Source of the DNA: Candidatus Hydrogenedentota bacterium
GTDB taxonomy: Bacteria; Hydrogenedentota; Hydrogenedentia; Hydrogenedentales; GCA-2746185
Direction: 5' to 3'
Assembly (NCBI GenBank): GCA_947486375.1
Contig: CANKTP010000004.1
Span: forward strand, 1-44,547
DNA: 44,547 nucleotides
Below, piece by piece: positions 26,312 through 34,185 of this stretch. The position numbers and the translations under genes are program-made. Numbering within the stretch: position 1 is the first letter of the stretch; each line of letters begins with the position of its first letter. Below the pieces are notes generated by a model. It was given only the letters and a program-made list of their open reading frames with translations, had not been told where the DNA came from and made no database searches.

Positions 26312-29300
26312 ATGTGTTTCCGTAAAAGGGTATCGCCGCATTTTTCCTTTGTAGTTCCTGCATCGCATTTCGTTTCATGGGAGTTGGCGACGAGATGCTG
26401 GTTGAGCGCAATCGCGCTGGTGTGCGTCCTTTCGCAGGGCGTGGCCTCGGCGGTGACGGCGAGTCCGCATCCCTTCGACGTGACCCAACCGGACGGATCG
26501 TCGATCACGTTGCGCATCAAGGGGGACGAGCGGTATCACTGGATGGAAGATAGCCAGGGATACACTGTCGTCAAGGCCCAGAATCGGTACGTCTATGCGA
26601 CAGTCGATGCGGCGGGAGCCCTGACACCGACGAACTTGGAGGTGGGCAAGGTCGCGCCGGGGGCGGCGGGTCTCCAGCCTGGGGTGCAGCCGTCGCCGGC
26701 GATACGTTCGGGATTGGTGGCCAGATCGCTCCCAGCAATGACGAATGCGCCGAGACCGATCGCCCCGCAGGGAACGCTCAAGAATCTCGTCATCCCGATT
26801 CGTTTTGCGAATCACGGATCTCGGACCCTTCCGTCGACGGCGAACCTGAACACCCTGTTCAATGCGGTCGGCGGCGCCCCCATTCTCGCACCGACCGGGA
26901 GCGTGCGGGATGTCTATACCGAGAATTCGTACGGCCAGATGACCCTGGATTCGATCATTAACAACTGGGTCACGGTCAGCGGCACGGAGCAGTTTTACGC
27001 CGATGGCCAGTCCGGCCTTTCGACCTCGATTTGGGGGGCGCTGACCGAAGCCTTGGATCAAGCGGACGCGACGGTCAATTTCGATGACTACGACTCGGAT
27101 AACGACGGATACATCGACGTGATCACTTTCCTGCATTCGGGTTATGGCGCCGAGTGGGGCGGAACCGATCAGTTTGGCACGGATTCCGCCGACCGCATTT
27201 GGTCGCACCGCTGGTCCATGACGGACTTCACCTCGAACGAGGGGGTGAAGGTGTCTGCGTACCACATTAGCCCCGCGGTCTGGGACACAAGCGGGAGCGA
27301 TATCGGTCGCATCGGGGTGATCGCGCACGAGATGGGACACTTCTTCGAGTTACCGGACCTTTATGATTATGACGACGATATCGGGGGCGCGGGGGCGGGG
27401 CTCGGCTCGTGGTGCATGATGGCCAATTCATGGGGTTTCGACGGATCTCAACTGCATCCTCCGCACTTCAGTCCGTGGTGCAAGATATCCTTGGGTTGGG
27501 TCGTGCCGACGACGATCGTGTCCCCGGGCATCTACTCGGTGGCCCCGTCCGCCACCGAGCCGGAAATTTTCAAGGTCAGCGCGAACTATGCCTCAGGCGA
27601 GTATTTGCTAATCGAAAACCGCCAGCCGCTTGGTTTCGAGACGATTATCCCGGGCGACGGTCTCATGGTGTACCACATCGACGAGGCCGGGGATTTCAAC
27701 ATCCAAGGCTATCCGGGCCAATCTGGGTGGCCCCAGAACGGGCTCCATTATCGGGTCGCGTTGCTCCAAGCGGACGGAGAATACGGGCTCGAACAGAACT
27801 TCAGCTACGGCGACGCGGGGGATCCATACAACGAGGCCGGGGTCAACGCCTTAACACCCTCGACCGTGCCCAACACCAACGGGTACAAGGGCGGCACGAT
27901 CACGGTGACGGGGCACTCGCTGACCAACGTGGTGCAGGTGGGCGACAACATGCAATTTAGTTTTAACCAGGGGGCGTGCGATTTCAGCCTATCGAGCTCG
28001 AGTCTGGACGTCGGCATCGAGGGGACCAATTCGGGGCGCTTCGATGTTTCCGTGGCCTCGAGCTGCCAGTGGATTGCGGGGCCGTCGGCGCCGTGGATTG
28101 CGATCATTTCCCCGACTTTGGCGACATCGGGAAACCGCCAGGTCAAGTTCTCGGTGGCCCCGAACGAGGGGGCGGCGCGTTCGGGCTCGATCATCGTTGG
28201 GAACGAAATCTTCCACATAAGCCAAGAGGGCGATGGGGAATCGACCGACAACGACGACTTTTCCGGGAGAGTGTCGATCGTTGCCGATTTCGGGATCGAA
28301 TTCGCATCGAATCAGGGGGCATCCGAAGAACCCGGCGAACCGGACCACTACTTCAATCCGGGCGGACGTTCGTTGTGGTGGTCGTTTATCGCCCCGGGCG
28401 AAGGGACAATGATGTTCAACACGAACGGGAGCTACTTTGACACGCTGCTGGGCGTGTACACGGGATCGAGCGTGGGCGCGCTTACCGAGATTACCAGCGA
28501 TGACGACTCGGGGATCGACGTCCTAAGTTTGGTCTTCTTTGCAACGGTTCCCGGAATGGAGTACCAAATCGCCGTCGATGGATATTGGGGAGATTTCGGC
28601 GACATCGTCCTCAGTTGGGAGTTTACGCCGGACAGTGTCGATCCGCCGTTTAACGACGACTTCGCGAATGCGGGTCTATTGCCCCATGCGGAGGGAATTT
28701 TGACCGCGGTCAACGGCTTGGCCACGCTCGAGGCGGGCGAGCCCAACCATGCGGGGGATGCCGGGGCAGCGTCCTTGTGGTGGACGTTTACGGCGCCTTC
28801 GGACGGCTTGATGGCAATCGACACGATTGGCAGTAATTTCGACACCCTGCTCGCGGTATATACCGGCGCGGCGGTGAATTCGCTGGCGGAAGTGGCCAGC
28901 AACGACGATGACGTCTTTTTTACCCCACAAAGCTACGTGTCCTTTCCGGTAACCGGCGGAGCCGACTATCGGATTGCCGTCGACGGTTCCGGCGGCGCGA
29001 CCGGGACGGTATCGCTGGGGTGGTATTTCTCCCCCGTCCCGCAACCGCCGGCGAACGACGACTTCTTGGATGCGTATGTGTTGCCGGGGCCCGAAGTGGG
29101 GATACTGGGAACGACGGCGTTGGCGACGAAAGAAACGAACGAGCCGAACCATTCGGGTAATTCCGGCGGGGCATCGGCCTGGTGGGCAATCACCCTGGGT
29201 AGCGCCCAAGACCTAGAGATCAGCACCGCGGGCAGCGACTTTGACACCGTGCTCGGGGTGTACACGGGCAGCAGCGTCGACGCGCTGAGCGAAGTCGCGA

Positions 29301-29926
29301 GCAACGACGATTCGCATTCGACGGTAGCCAGTTCGGTGACGTTCGCCGCTGACGCGGGCGTCACGTATTACATCGCCGTGGACGGATACGATGGGGCGTA
29401 CGGGGACGTGGTGCTGAGCGTGGCGTCTCCCGATGCCGATCCGGCGAACAACTACTTTGCGGACGCCATCGCGCTGAACTACCCGGAAGACACCGCGTTC
29501 GGCTCGAACATGGGGGCCACATGGGAATCCGGGGAGCCCTATCATGCGGGCACCGGCGGGGGGGCCTCGGTGTGGTGGACGCTGGAGACGCCGGCGGACC
29601 AGGATGTCGACATCAACACGCTCGGCAGCGATTTCGACACCGTGCTAGCCGTTTACACCGGGTCGTACGTCGACGGGTTGACCGAGGTTGCGCGGGACGA
29701 CGACTCCGCCAAGTCACTCCAGAGCTCGGTCTCATTCAGCGCGACGGCGGGAGTGACTTACTATATCGCCGTGGACGGTTACGGCGGCGACACCGGGAGC
29801 ATCAGCCTCAATTACTTCGAGACCCCTCCCGTGCCGGTTGCCGAGTGGCCGGTCGCGGTTGCGCTGGGCGCGGTGGCGGTAGGGGTGTTGGGCTGGGCGG
29901 GCCGGCGGAAACGCGGCCGCGGTTGA
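26312..29926 (+). CDS. Secreted M6-family metalloprotease with beta-domain repeats and C-terminal anchor
   Basis: 1204 residues. Signal peptide in the first 45 (LSAIALVCVLSQGVASA). M6 (immune inhibitor A-like) peptidase domain with zinc motif HEMGHFFELPDLYD (339-352) and Met-turn-like WCMMANSWG. Then a BACON-like beta domain at about 555-640 ('CDFSLSSSSLDVG...', 'WIAIISPTLATSGNRQVKF'), then four related repeats of about 115-125 residues starting near 647, 780, 914 and 1045, each with N-D-D-F or N-N-Y-F, G-E-P-x-H, S-x-W-W, FDT-x-L-x-VYTGS and Y-x-IAVDG. The tail (about 1173-1204) is a hydrophobic helix after VPVAEWP and ends in RRKRGRG, shaped like PEP-CTERM or IPTL-CTERM sorting tails. Start ATG 26312 has GAGGGTG six bases upstream; earlier in-frame starts lack one. 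Probably an exported, cell-surface protease; substrates unknown. Confidence 0.9.
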   Translation: MCFRKRVSPHFSFVVPASHFVSWELATRCWLSAIALVCVLSQGVASAVTASPHPFDVTQPDGSSITLRIKGDERYHWMEDSQGYTVVKAQNRYVYATVDAAGALTPTNLEVGKVAPGAAGLQPGVQPSPAIRSGLVARSLPAMTNAPRPIAPQGTLKNLVIPIRFANHGSRTLPSTANLNTLFNAVGGAPILAPTGSVRDVYTENSYGQMTLDSIINNWVTVSGTEQFYADGQSGLSTSIWGALTEALDQADATVNFDDYDSDNDGYIDVITFLHSGYGAEWGGTDQFGTDSADRIWSHRWSMTDFTSNEGVKVSAYHISPAVWDTSGSDIGRIGVIAHEMGHFFELPDLYDYDDDIGGAGAGLGSWCMMANSWGFDGSQLHPPHFSPWCKISLGWVVPTTIVSPGIYSVAPSATEPEIFKVSANYASGEYLLIENRQPLGFETIIPGDGLMVYHIDEAGDFNIQGYPGQSGWPQNGLHYRVALLQADGEYGLEQNFSYGDAGDPYNEAGVNALTPSTVPNTNGYKGGTITVTGHSLTNVVQVGDNMQFSFNQGACDFSLSSSSLDVGIEGTNSGRFDVSVASSCQWIAGPSAPWIAIISPTLATSGNRQVKFSVAPNEGAARSGSIIVGNEIFHISQEGDGESTDNDDFSGRVSIVADFGIEFASNQGASEEPGEPDHYFNPGGRSLWWSFIAPGEGTMMFNTNGSYFDTLLGVYTGSSVGALTEITSDDDSGIDVLSLVFFATVPGMEYQIAVDGYWGDFGDIVLSWEFTPDSVDPPFNDDFANAGLLPHAEGILTAVNGLATLEAGEPNHAGDAGAASLWWTFTAPSDGLMAIDTIGSNFDTLLAVYTGAAVNSLAEVASNDDDVFFTPQSYVSFPVTGGADYRIAVDGSGGATGTVSLGWYFSPVPQPPANDDFLDAYVLPGPEVGILGTTALATKETNEPNHSGNSGGASAWWAITLGSAQDLEISTAGSDFDTVLGVYTGSSVDALSEVASNDDSHSTVASSVTFAADAGVTYYIAVDGYDGAYGDVVLSVASPDADPANNYFADAIALNYPEDTAFGSNMGATWESGEPYHAGTGGGASVWWTLETPADQDVDINTLGSDFDTVLAVYTGSYVDGLTEVARDDDSAKSLQSSVSFSATAGVTYYIAVDGYGGDTGSISLNYFETPPVPVAEWPVAVALGAVAVGVLGWAGRRKRGRG

Positions 29927-29940
29927 GCTAAATTCAGACG

Positions 29941-30005
29941 GGGGCAGACCTGCGGGTCTGCCCCAGCGCGTATCGGAAAGCTAGGGCGGACACATAGGTC
30001 CGCCC
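29941..30005. terminator. Two consecutive hairpins between convergent genes
   Basis: Hairpin 1: GGGGCAGACC (29941-29950) pairs perfectly with 29955-29964 around a 4-base loop. Hairpin 2: GGGCGGAC (29984-29991) pairs perfectly with 29998-30005. Both lie in the 103-base gap between the convergent protease and DinB genes and probably end transcription in both directions; no T tract. Each also looks like a dispersed GC-rich palindrome. Confidence 0.68.
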
Positions 30006-30029
30006 CTACGGGGTCCTACGTGCGGGGTT

Positions 30030-30569
30030 CTATGCCGGGAAACCCGCCGTGCCCTTCACGCGGCGCACTTGGCCGACGTGGACATTCGCGTGGAGGATGT
30101 TGAAGGCGCTCCATTGGCGGCAGTCTAGGGGGCCGAAGAGGGGGTGGGGGGACTTTGCGGTCATGTTGGGCGCGCCGCGCAGGCCGTCGGCGCCCTGGAT
30201 GGCCTTGTCGAAGGCCTTGAGCACGTTGGCGCGGATGGTGTCGAGGGAGCCGGGATCGGGATCGAGGACGCCCATCTTGATGTCTTTCGCTTCCTCAAGC
30301 TCGATGCCCTGGGTTAGGGCTTGGATGAGGGTGTCGCAGAGGCCGATTGCGTTCGAGACGTGCAGGCAGACTTCCTTGACTGACCATTGCTTCTCGCCGG
30401 GGGACCAACTCATCTGCGCTTCGCTGAGGCCGTTGACCTCGGCCATGAAGGCGTCGCGCGATTGGGTCATGAGGGTGGCGAGGCCGTCGGGGGTCTCTAC
30501 CTTGGTCTTTTCGATGTAGGCCATGCCCTTGATCAGGCGTTCCTGCATGGCCGGGGTGATTTCGGGCAT
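30030..30569 (-). CDS. DinB-superfamily four-helix protein
   Basis: 179 residues of the DinB/YfiT-like metalloprotein fold, a four-helix bundle with a three-histidine metal site. Likely ligands: H in VSVKEVCLHVSNAI-like sequence (residue about 72) and the pair in LHANVHVGQV (about 161 and 165). The central SWSPGEKQWSVKEV is a strong family mark. Some relatives are bacillithiol- or mycothiol-dependent transferases; most are uncharacterised. Cytoplasmic, no signal. ATG 30569 has GGAG upstream. Its upstream region consists almost wholly of repeat elements (30588-30722, 30740-30770) lying between it and the VOC gene on the same strand. Confidence 0.85.
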   Translation of the reverse strand: MPEITPAMQERLIKGMAYIEKTKVETPDGLATLMTQSRDAFMAEVNGLSEAQMSWSPGEKQWSVKEVCLHVSNAIGLCDTLIQALTQGIELEEAKDIKMGVLDPDPGSLDTIRANVLKAFDKAIQGADGLRGAPNMTAKSPHPLFGPLDCRQWSAFNILHANVHVGQVRRVKGTAGFPA

Positions 30570-30587
30570 TGGGGCGATCTCCGTTGA

Positions 30588-30722
30588 CCGGGAAAATAGG
30601 GACAGTCACCTATTATTCGATTTTGTTAGTGAGCCTCGATTTAGTGAATTCGCTGAAAGTTCGGATGAAACCACGGTGTACTGGATCAGTCGAATAATAG
30701 GTGACTGTCCCTATTTTCCCGG
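30588..30722. repeat. Inverted-repeat element, AGGGACAGTCAC family, copy 1
   Basis: Arms 30588-30620 and 30690-30722 are perfect 33-base reverse complements (CCGGGAAAATAGGGACAGTC... ...ATTATTCGA) around a 69-base centre. No open frame of note inside. A MITE/REP-like element; the 'GGGACAGTCAC' core is of the kind seen beside Y1-type (REP-associated) transposases in other bacteria, as I recall. The perfect arms suggest recent activity. It sits 18 bases upstream of the DinB start. Confidence 0.9.
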
Positions 30723-30739
30723 GCACCGAGACAGTGCGA

Positions 30740-30770
30740 CATCCCCCTTGATCCCCCTTCAAAGGGGGAC
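30740..30770 (+). repeat. 31-bp G5/C5 palindromic repeat, copy D
   Basis: Identical over 31 bases to copy A (465-495). It lies between the end of the VOC gene and the inverted-repeat element at 30588-30722, so two unrelated repeat types are neighbours here. Confidence 0.85.
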
Positions 30771-30796
30771 TTGTCTACTATTCCGGCGCATTGAGT

Positions 30797-31573
30797 CTAG
30801 TTCCCTTGGACGAGCTCGATCTTGACGCCGTCGGGTCCCTCGATGAAGGCGAAGGTGATGGCGGGGGTCTTGACGACGTCGGCGACGACCTTGACGTTCT
30901 TGGCCTTGAGCTCTGTCATCGAGGCGGGGAGGTCGGGGAAACTAAACCCGAGATGGTCAATGGCGCGCTTGTCGGTCGGGGCCTTGGCTTCGGCGGTCTT
31001 TTGCACAATGAGCCACATATTGCCGTACTTGATCGCCGGCAGAATCGGGATGTTCTTGAACTTCGTCACTTCGCCGCCGAAGGTGTCGGCGTACCACTTG
31101 ATCGTGGCGTCGGGGTCGGGCGAGTGCAGGTGGACGTGATGAAATCCCTTCGTCTCAGGGTCGTCGAGAATCTCAATCTTCGTGCCCCAGGGGTCCTCGA
31201 TGAAAGCGTACTTCATCCCGCCGGGCAGCGGCTTGGGCTCGGCCACGATCTTCACGCCGGCCGCCTTGAACTTCTCGATGGCGGCGTCGGTGTTGTCCAC
31301 CGAGAACCCGATGTGATCGACCGAGCTGCCCTCGCTAGGTACATTCTCAGCGACCTTGAAAAAGGCGATTGTCGTGCCGCCGGACATCGCCACGTCTAGG
31401 TTACCGAACTTCACGGCCTGTCCGCCGAAATTGTCCACGTACCACTTCGCGGCGGCGGGCGTGTCGGTGGCGCTCAAGTGCAAGTGGTGCCACTTTCCGG
31501 CGTGGGCCGGCGCGGCCAACAGACCCAATCCGGCGACCATGGCGGCGCAGGCGAATGACGAAATCGTTTTCAT
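30797..31573 (-). CDS. Exported double-VOC (glyoxalase/bleomycin-resistance) protein
   Basis: 258 residues. Sec signal peptide MKTISSFACAAMVAGLGLLA, cleavage near AHA-GK (about residue 24). Two vicinal-oxygen-chelate modules follow: about 27-130 (HHLHLSATDTPAAAKWYVDN ... DHIGFSV ... AFIEDPWGTKIEIL) and about 137-255 (HHVHLHSPDPDATIKWYADT ... DHLGFSF ... AFIEGPDGVKIELV). Each has the His near the first strand and the Glu near the last strand that usually hold the metal. VOC enzymes are usually cytoplasmic lyases, isomerases or dioxygenases, so a secreted tandem form is less common; its substrate is unknown. Start at ATG 31573 is set by the signal peptide, with AAGGGA upstream; an open extension to 31666 carries no domain. 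Divergent from lptF. Confidence 0.85.
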   Translation of the reverse strand: MKTISSFACAAMVAGLGLLAAPAHAGKWHHLHLSATDTPAAAKWYVDNFGGQAVKFGNLDVAMSGGTTIAFFKVAENVPSEGSSVDHIGFSVDNTDAAIEKFKAAGVKIVAEPKPLPGGMKYAFIEDPWGTKIEILDDPETKGFHHVHLHSPDPDATIKWYADTFGGEVTKFKNIPILPAIKYGNMWLIVQKTAEAKAPTDKRAIDHLGFSFPDLPASMTELKAKNVKVVADVVKTPAITFAFIEGPDGVKIELVQGN

Positions 31574-31713
31574 GCGAGGAATTCCCTTTGTGTTGACATG
31601 GTCCCGCCACGCCGGATCGCGCAGCATAAGCCGGGTACTATGGGCGCGGGGCACGGGCCGTGTCAAAAAACGTCCCGGGTTCCTGCAATGGGGGACGGGA
31701 AGCGGGTATAATC

Positions 31714-31810
31714 GGGTAATTCGGGGACGGGCTACGAATTACGCGACCTTGTATCGAAGGACCTCACTGCATCCCGAGGGCGTAATTCGTAGCCCGTCCC
31801 CGAATTACCC
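31714..31810. repeat. Inverted-repeat element, GGGGACGGGCTACG family, copy 2
   Basis: Arms 31714-31743 and 31781-31810 are perfect 30-base reverse complements around a 37-base centre. The arm core AATTCGGGGACGGGCTACGA is the same as in the element at 10084-10174. It lies between the divergent VOC and lptF genes and ends only 14 bases before the lptF start, so it occupies the lptF leader. Confidence 0.92.
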
Positions 31811-31824
31811 CCCTTGGAGTTTTT

Positions 31825-32919
31825 GTGACCCGGCTTGACCGCTATATCCTGCGCAATATCGCATTCCCGTCGCTGCTGGCGTTTGGCGTGGTGAATTTCC
31901 TTGTGGTTGCGAACGAAATCCGGACGTACATGAAGGAGTTGCCGATGGGGCTCGTGGGCCTGGGCGACATATCTCGGCTGAGCGCCTATTTCCTTCCGTA
32001 CCTCATTTCGTATGTCCTTCCGATTACGTATCTCCTGGGCGTGTTGATGACTTTCGGGCGGCTGGCCCAGCAGGGGGAGATCACGGCGATCAAGGCGGCG
32101 GGCATCCCGCTCAAGCGCGTCGTGGCCCCGGTGATCGCGGTGGGCGGGCTGTTGAGCCTCGCCTGTTTTTTTGTGCAGGACAAGGTCCAGCCGTGGGCGC
32201 TCGAGCGGGCCTTTCACATTATCGGAGTGGAATTGCCGATGCGCGCGACCCTCGATGCGCTCCCGGCCGGCGTCATGCACCAATACGGCGATTGGCAGGT
32301 GTATTTCTCGGGCAAGGATTCGGAGCGGGGGGAATTGACCGACATATCGATCGTGGCCCCGTCGGACGACGGCGGCGAACAGGTGTATCATGCTCGGTCC
32401 GCGCGGCTGACGACGGGGCCGTCGGGGCATGAAATTGTCTTGACCCAGCCCCGGGTGATACGGGCGGATGGATCGCGGATTGGGGCCGAGACGTTGACGA
32501 TTCCGGTCGCGCCTCCCACCCCCAAGTCGGTCCGGGGCGAACGCAACGCGCGGAGCCTTCGGGAACTGCTCGCTGGGGAGGCCGAGCTTACCCAGGAATA
32601 CAACACCACCCACACGGACTCCGCGAAGACCCGGCTGCGGAAGGAGCGCAATGAAATTGCCGAGCGCGTCAGCCTGCCGTTCGCGGCATTGGCGGTCGCG
32701 TTCGTGGGGGCGCCGCTGGGGGTCCGCATGCGCCGGACGGGCCGGTCGCACACCTTCGCCACGGCGTTCTTCGTCATCCTTGCGTATTACTTGTTGCAGA
32801 TCGCGTTCGACACGAACGCGATAAAAATGCTGCGGACGGTCGTCCTCAACGCGTGGGTGCCCAACCTCGCGATCATGCTGGCGGGGTCCGTCTTGCTGTG
32901 GCGGGTCGACCGCGTATGA
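31825..32919 (+). CDS. lptF: LptF/LptG-family permease of the LPS export system (first copy)
   Basis: 364 residues of the YjgP/YjgQ family. Layout: three N-terminal membrane helices (about 13-125), a periplasmic beta-jellyroll region (about 130-265), and three C-terminal helices (about 280-360). Motifs: MTRLDRYILRNIAFPSLLAF start, FLPYLISYVLPITYLLGVLMTFGRLAQQGEITAIKAAGI (the coupling-helix region, from about residue 52) and LPFAALAVAFVGAPLGVRMR near the third-last helix. With LptG and the ATPase LptB it pulls LPS out of the inner membrane. Start GTG 31825 with GGAG upstream. It overlaps the next gene by four bases (ATGA). Which of the two tandem permeases corresponds to E. coli LptF or LptG is assigned only by order. 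Confidence 0.9.
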   Translation: MTRLDRYILRNIAFPSLLAFGVVNFLVVANEIRTYMKELPMGLVGLGDISRLSAYFLPYLISYVLPITYLLGVLMTFGRLAQQGEITAIKAAGIPLKRVVAPVIAVGGLLSLACFFVQDKVQPWALERAFHIIGVELPMRATLDALPAGVMHQYGDWQVYFSGKDSERGELTDISIVAPSDDGGEQVYHARSARLTTGPSGHEIVLTQPRVIRADGSRIGAETLTIPVAPPTPKSVRGERNARSLRELLAGEAELTQEYNTTHTDSAKTRLRKERNEIAERVSLPFAALAVAFVGAPLGVRMRRTGRSHTFATAFFVILAYYLLQIAFDTNAIKMLRTVVLNAWVPNLAIMLAGSVLLWRVDRV

Positions 32920-34007
32920 TCCCGCTGCTTGATCGGCATTTCGCGCGGAGACTTGCCGGGACCTATTTCCGGACGCTATTGGTATTGGTCGCGCTCTTCG
33001 TGTTTGTCGACCTGATGACCCGCCGCCGCAACCAGATTTTGGAATTGAACGTGCCGTTGGGCACGGTGGCCGAATACTACCTTTGTTACATCCCGGGCAT
33101 CCTGAACGAATTCCAGATTGCCTCGCTCGCCATGCTGGTCTCGGTGCTGATGGTGTATGGAGGCGCGGCCCAGCGCCACGAAATCACCTCGATGCTGGCC
33201 GCGGGCGTGGGGCTTCGCCGAATCGCGCGGGTCCCACTCGCGGCGGGACTCCTGGTCACGGGATTGTTGTTCGGCATGACGGAGACGATCGGGGTCGAGG
33301 CCTCTCGCCGGTCGGCGGAGTTGGAGGAGCGCTACTTCATGCGCATCGACAAGGCGGACCGGCGTACCGTGAGCTGGGCGAATCTCGAGGGGGATTGGAG
33401 CGTCCACATCATGAAGTTCAACCGCAAGGCGTTCACGGGGGAGAACGTGCTGATGCTGGCGTTTCGCGACGATGTCGAGGAGCAAATCCGCGCGAGGCGG
33501 ATATACTGGGACCAGGACGCCGGAAACTGGGTGGTCGAGGACGGGATACGGTCGAAGTTTCATCTCGACGGCGAGCGTCCCGAGGAGCATGTTCGCATCC
33601 GGCAGGCAGTAGCGCCCATTCGAGAGGATCCGGGTGCGTTGTTCGCCGCCGACCGGCCTTCCGCCGCCCAAACGATCGCGCAGTTGTCGGCCACCGCGGC
33701 CATCGCCAAGGGCCGGGGGATGGCGGTCGATTCGTTGAATGTCGACTGGCATGGGAAGTTCGCCAAGCCGGCGCTTTGTTTTGTCATGGTGTTGATCGCC
33801 ATACCCTTCGCGATGCGGCTGCGCAGCGGCGGCCTCGGCGTGGGCCTCGGGATTAGTATCGCGCTGGGGCTTGCCTACCTCATGGTGTTCGCGATCGCCC
33901 AGGCCTTGGGATACATCGGGCGGATCGAGCCGTTCGCGGCGGCGTGGTTCGCCAACGCGGCGTTTGCGATCGCCGGGGTGGTGCTGTTCGCGCGGACGCC
34001 GACCTAA
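32916..34007 (+). CDS. lptG: LptF/LptG-family permease of the LPS export system (second copy)
   Basis: 363 residues, the partner of the preceding permease with the same architecture: MIPLLDRHFARRLAGTYFRT start, helices around 18-40 and 55-125 (IPGILNEFQIASLAMLVSVLMV, 'RHEITSMLAAGVGLRRIARV'), a periplasmic beta domain of about 130-270, and C-terminal helices (FAKPALCFVMVLIAIPFAMR ...). The ATG overlaps the upstream stop (ATGA, 32916-32919), so the pair is translationally coupled. Together they form the membrane part of the LptB2FG extractor in the inner membrane; lptB, lptC and lptA are not in the window. A diverged inverted-repeat element follows and probably separates this pair from mtaB. 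Confidence 0.9.
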   Translation: MIPLLDRHFARRLAGTYFRTLLVLVALFVFVDLMTRRRNQILELNVPLGTVAEYYLCYIPGILNEFQIASLAMLVSVLMVYGGAAQRHEITSMLAAGVGLRRIARVPLAAGLLVTGLLFGMTETIGVEASRRSAELEERYFMRIDKADRRTVSWANLEGDWSVHIMKFNRKAFTGENVLMLAFRDDVEEQIRARRIYWDQDAGNWVVEDGIRSKFHLDGERPEEHVRIRQAVAPIREDPGALFAADRPSAAQTIAQLSATAAIAKGRGMAVDSLNVDWHGKFAKPALCFVMVLIAIPFAMRLRSGGLGVGLGISIALGLAYLMVFAIAQALGYIGRIEPFAAAWFANAAFAIAGVVLFARTPT

Positions 34008-34059
34008 TCGGGCCCGCGAGCGCTTGAGCCCCGCTGCGGGCGATTCGGCGTCGTCCGGA

Positions 34060-34185
34060 GAATTAGGGACGGTCGCTTATTATTCGATATGCTTACGGTG
34101 CCTGAATCTTCGTTTAGCCCTTGCCAGTGTCTCAACCCTTCACTACTCGTCATGGATCGAATAATTAAGTGACTGTCCCTAATTC
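34060..34185. repeat. Inverted-repeat element, AGGGACAGTCAC family, diverged copy 2
   Basis: Arms 34060-34088 (GAATTAGGGACGGTCGCTTA...) and about 34156-34185 pair with a few substitutions and one indel around a 67-base centre. Arm core and size match the element at 30588-30722. It fills most of the 161-base gap between lptG and mtaB, and its right arm overlaps the mtaB open frame, including the GTG start codon at 34169. Confidence 0.82.
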
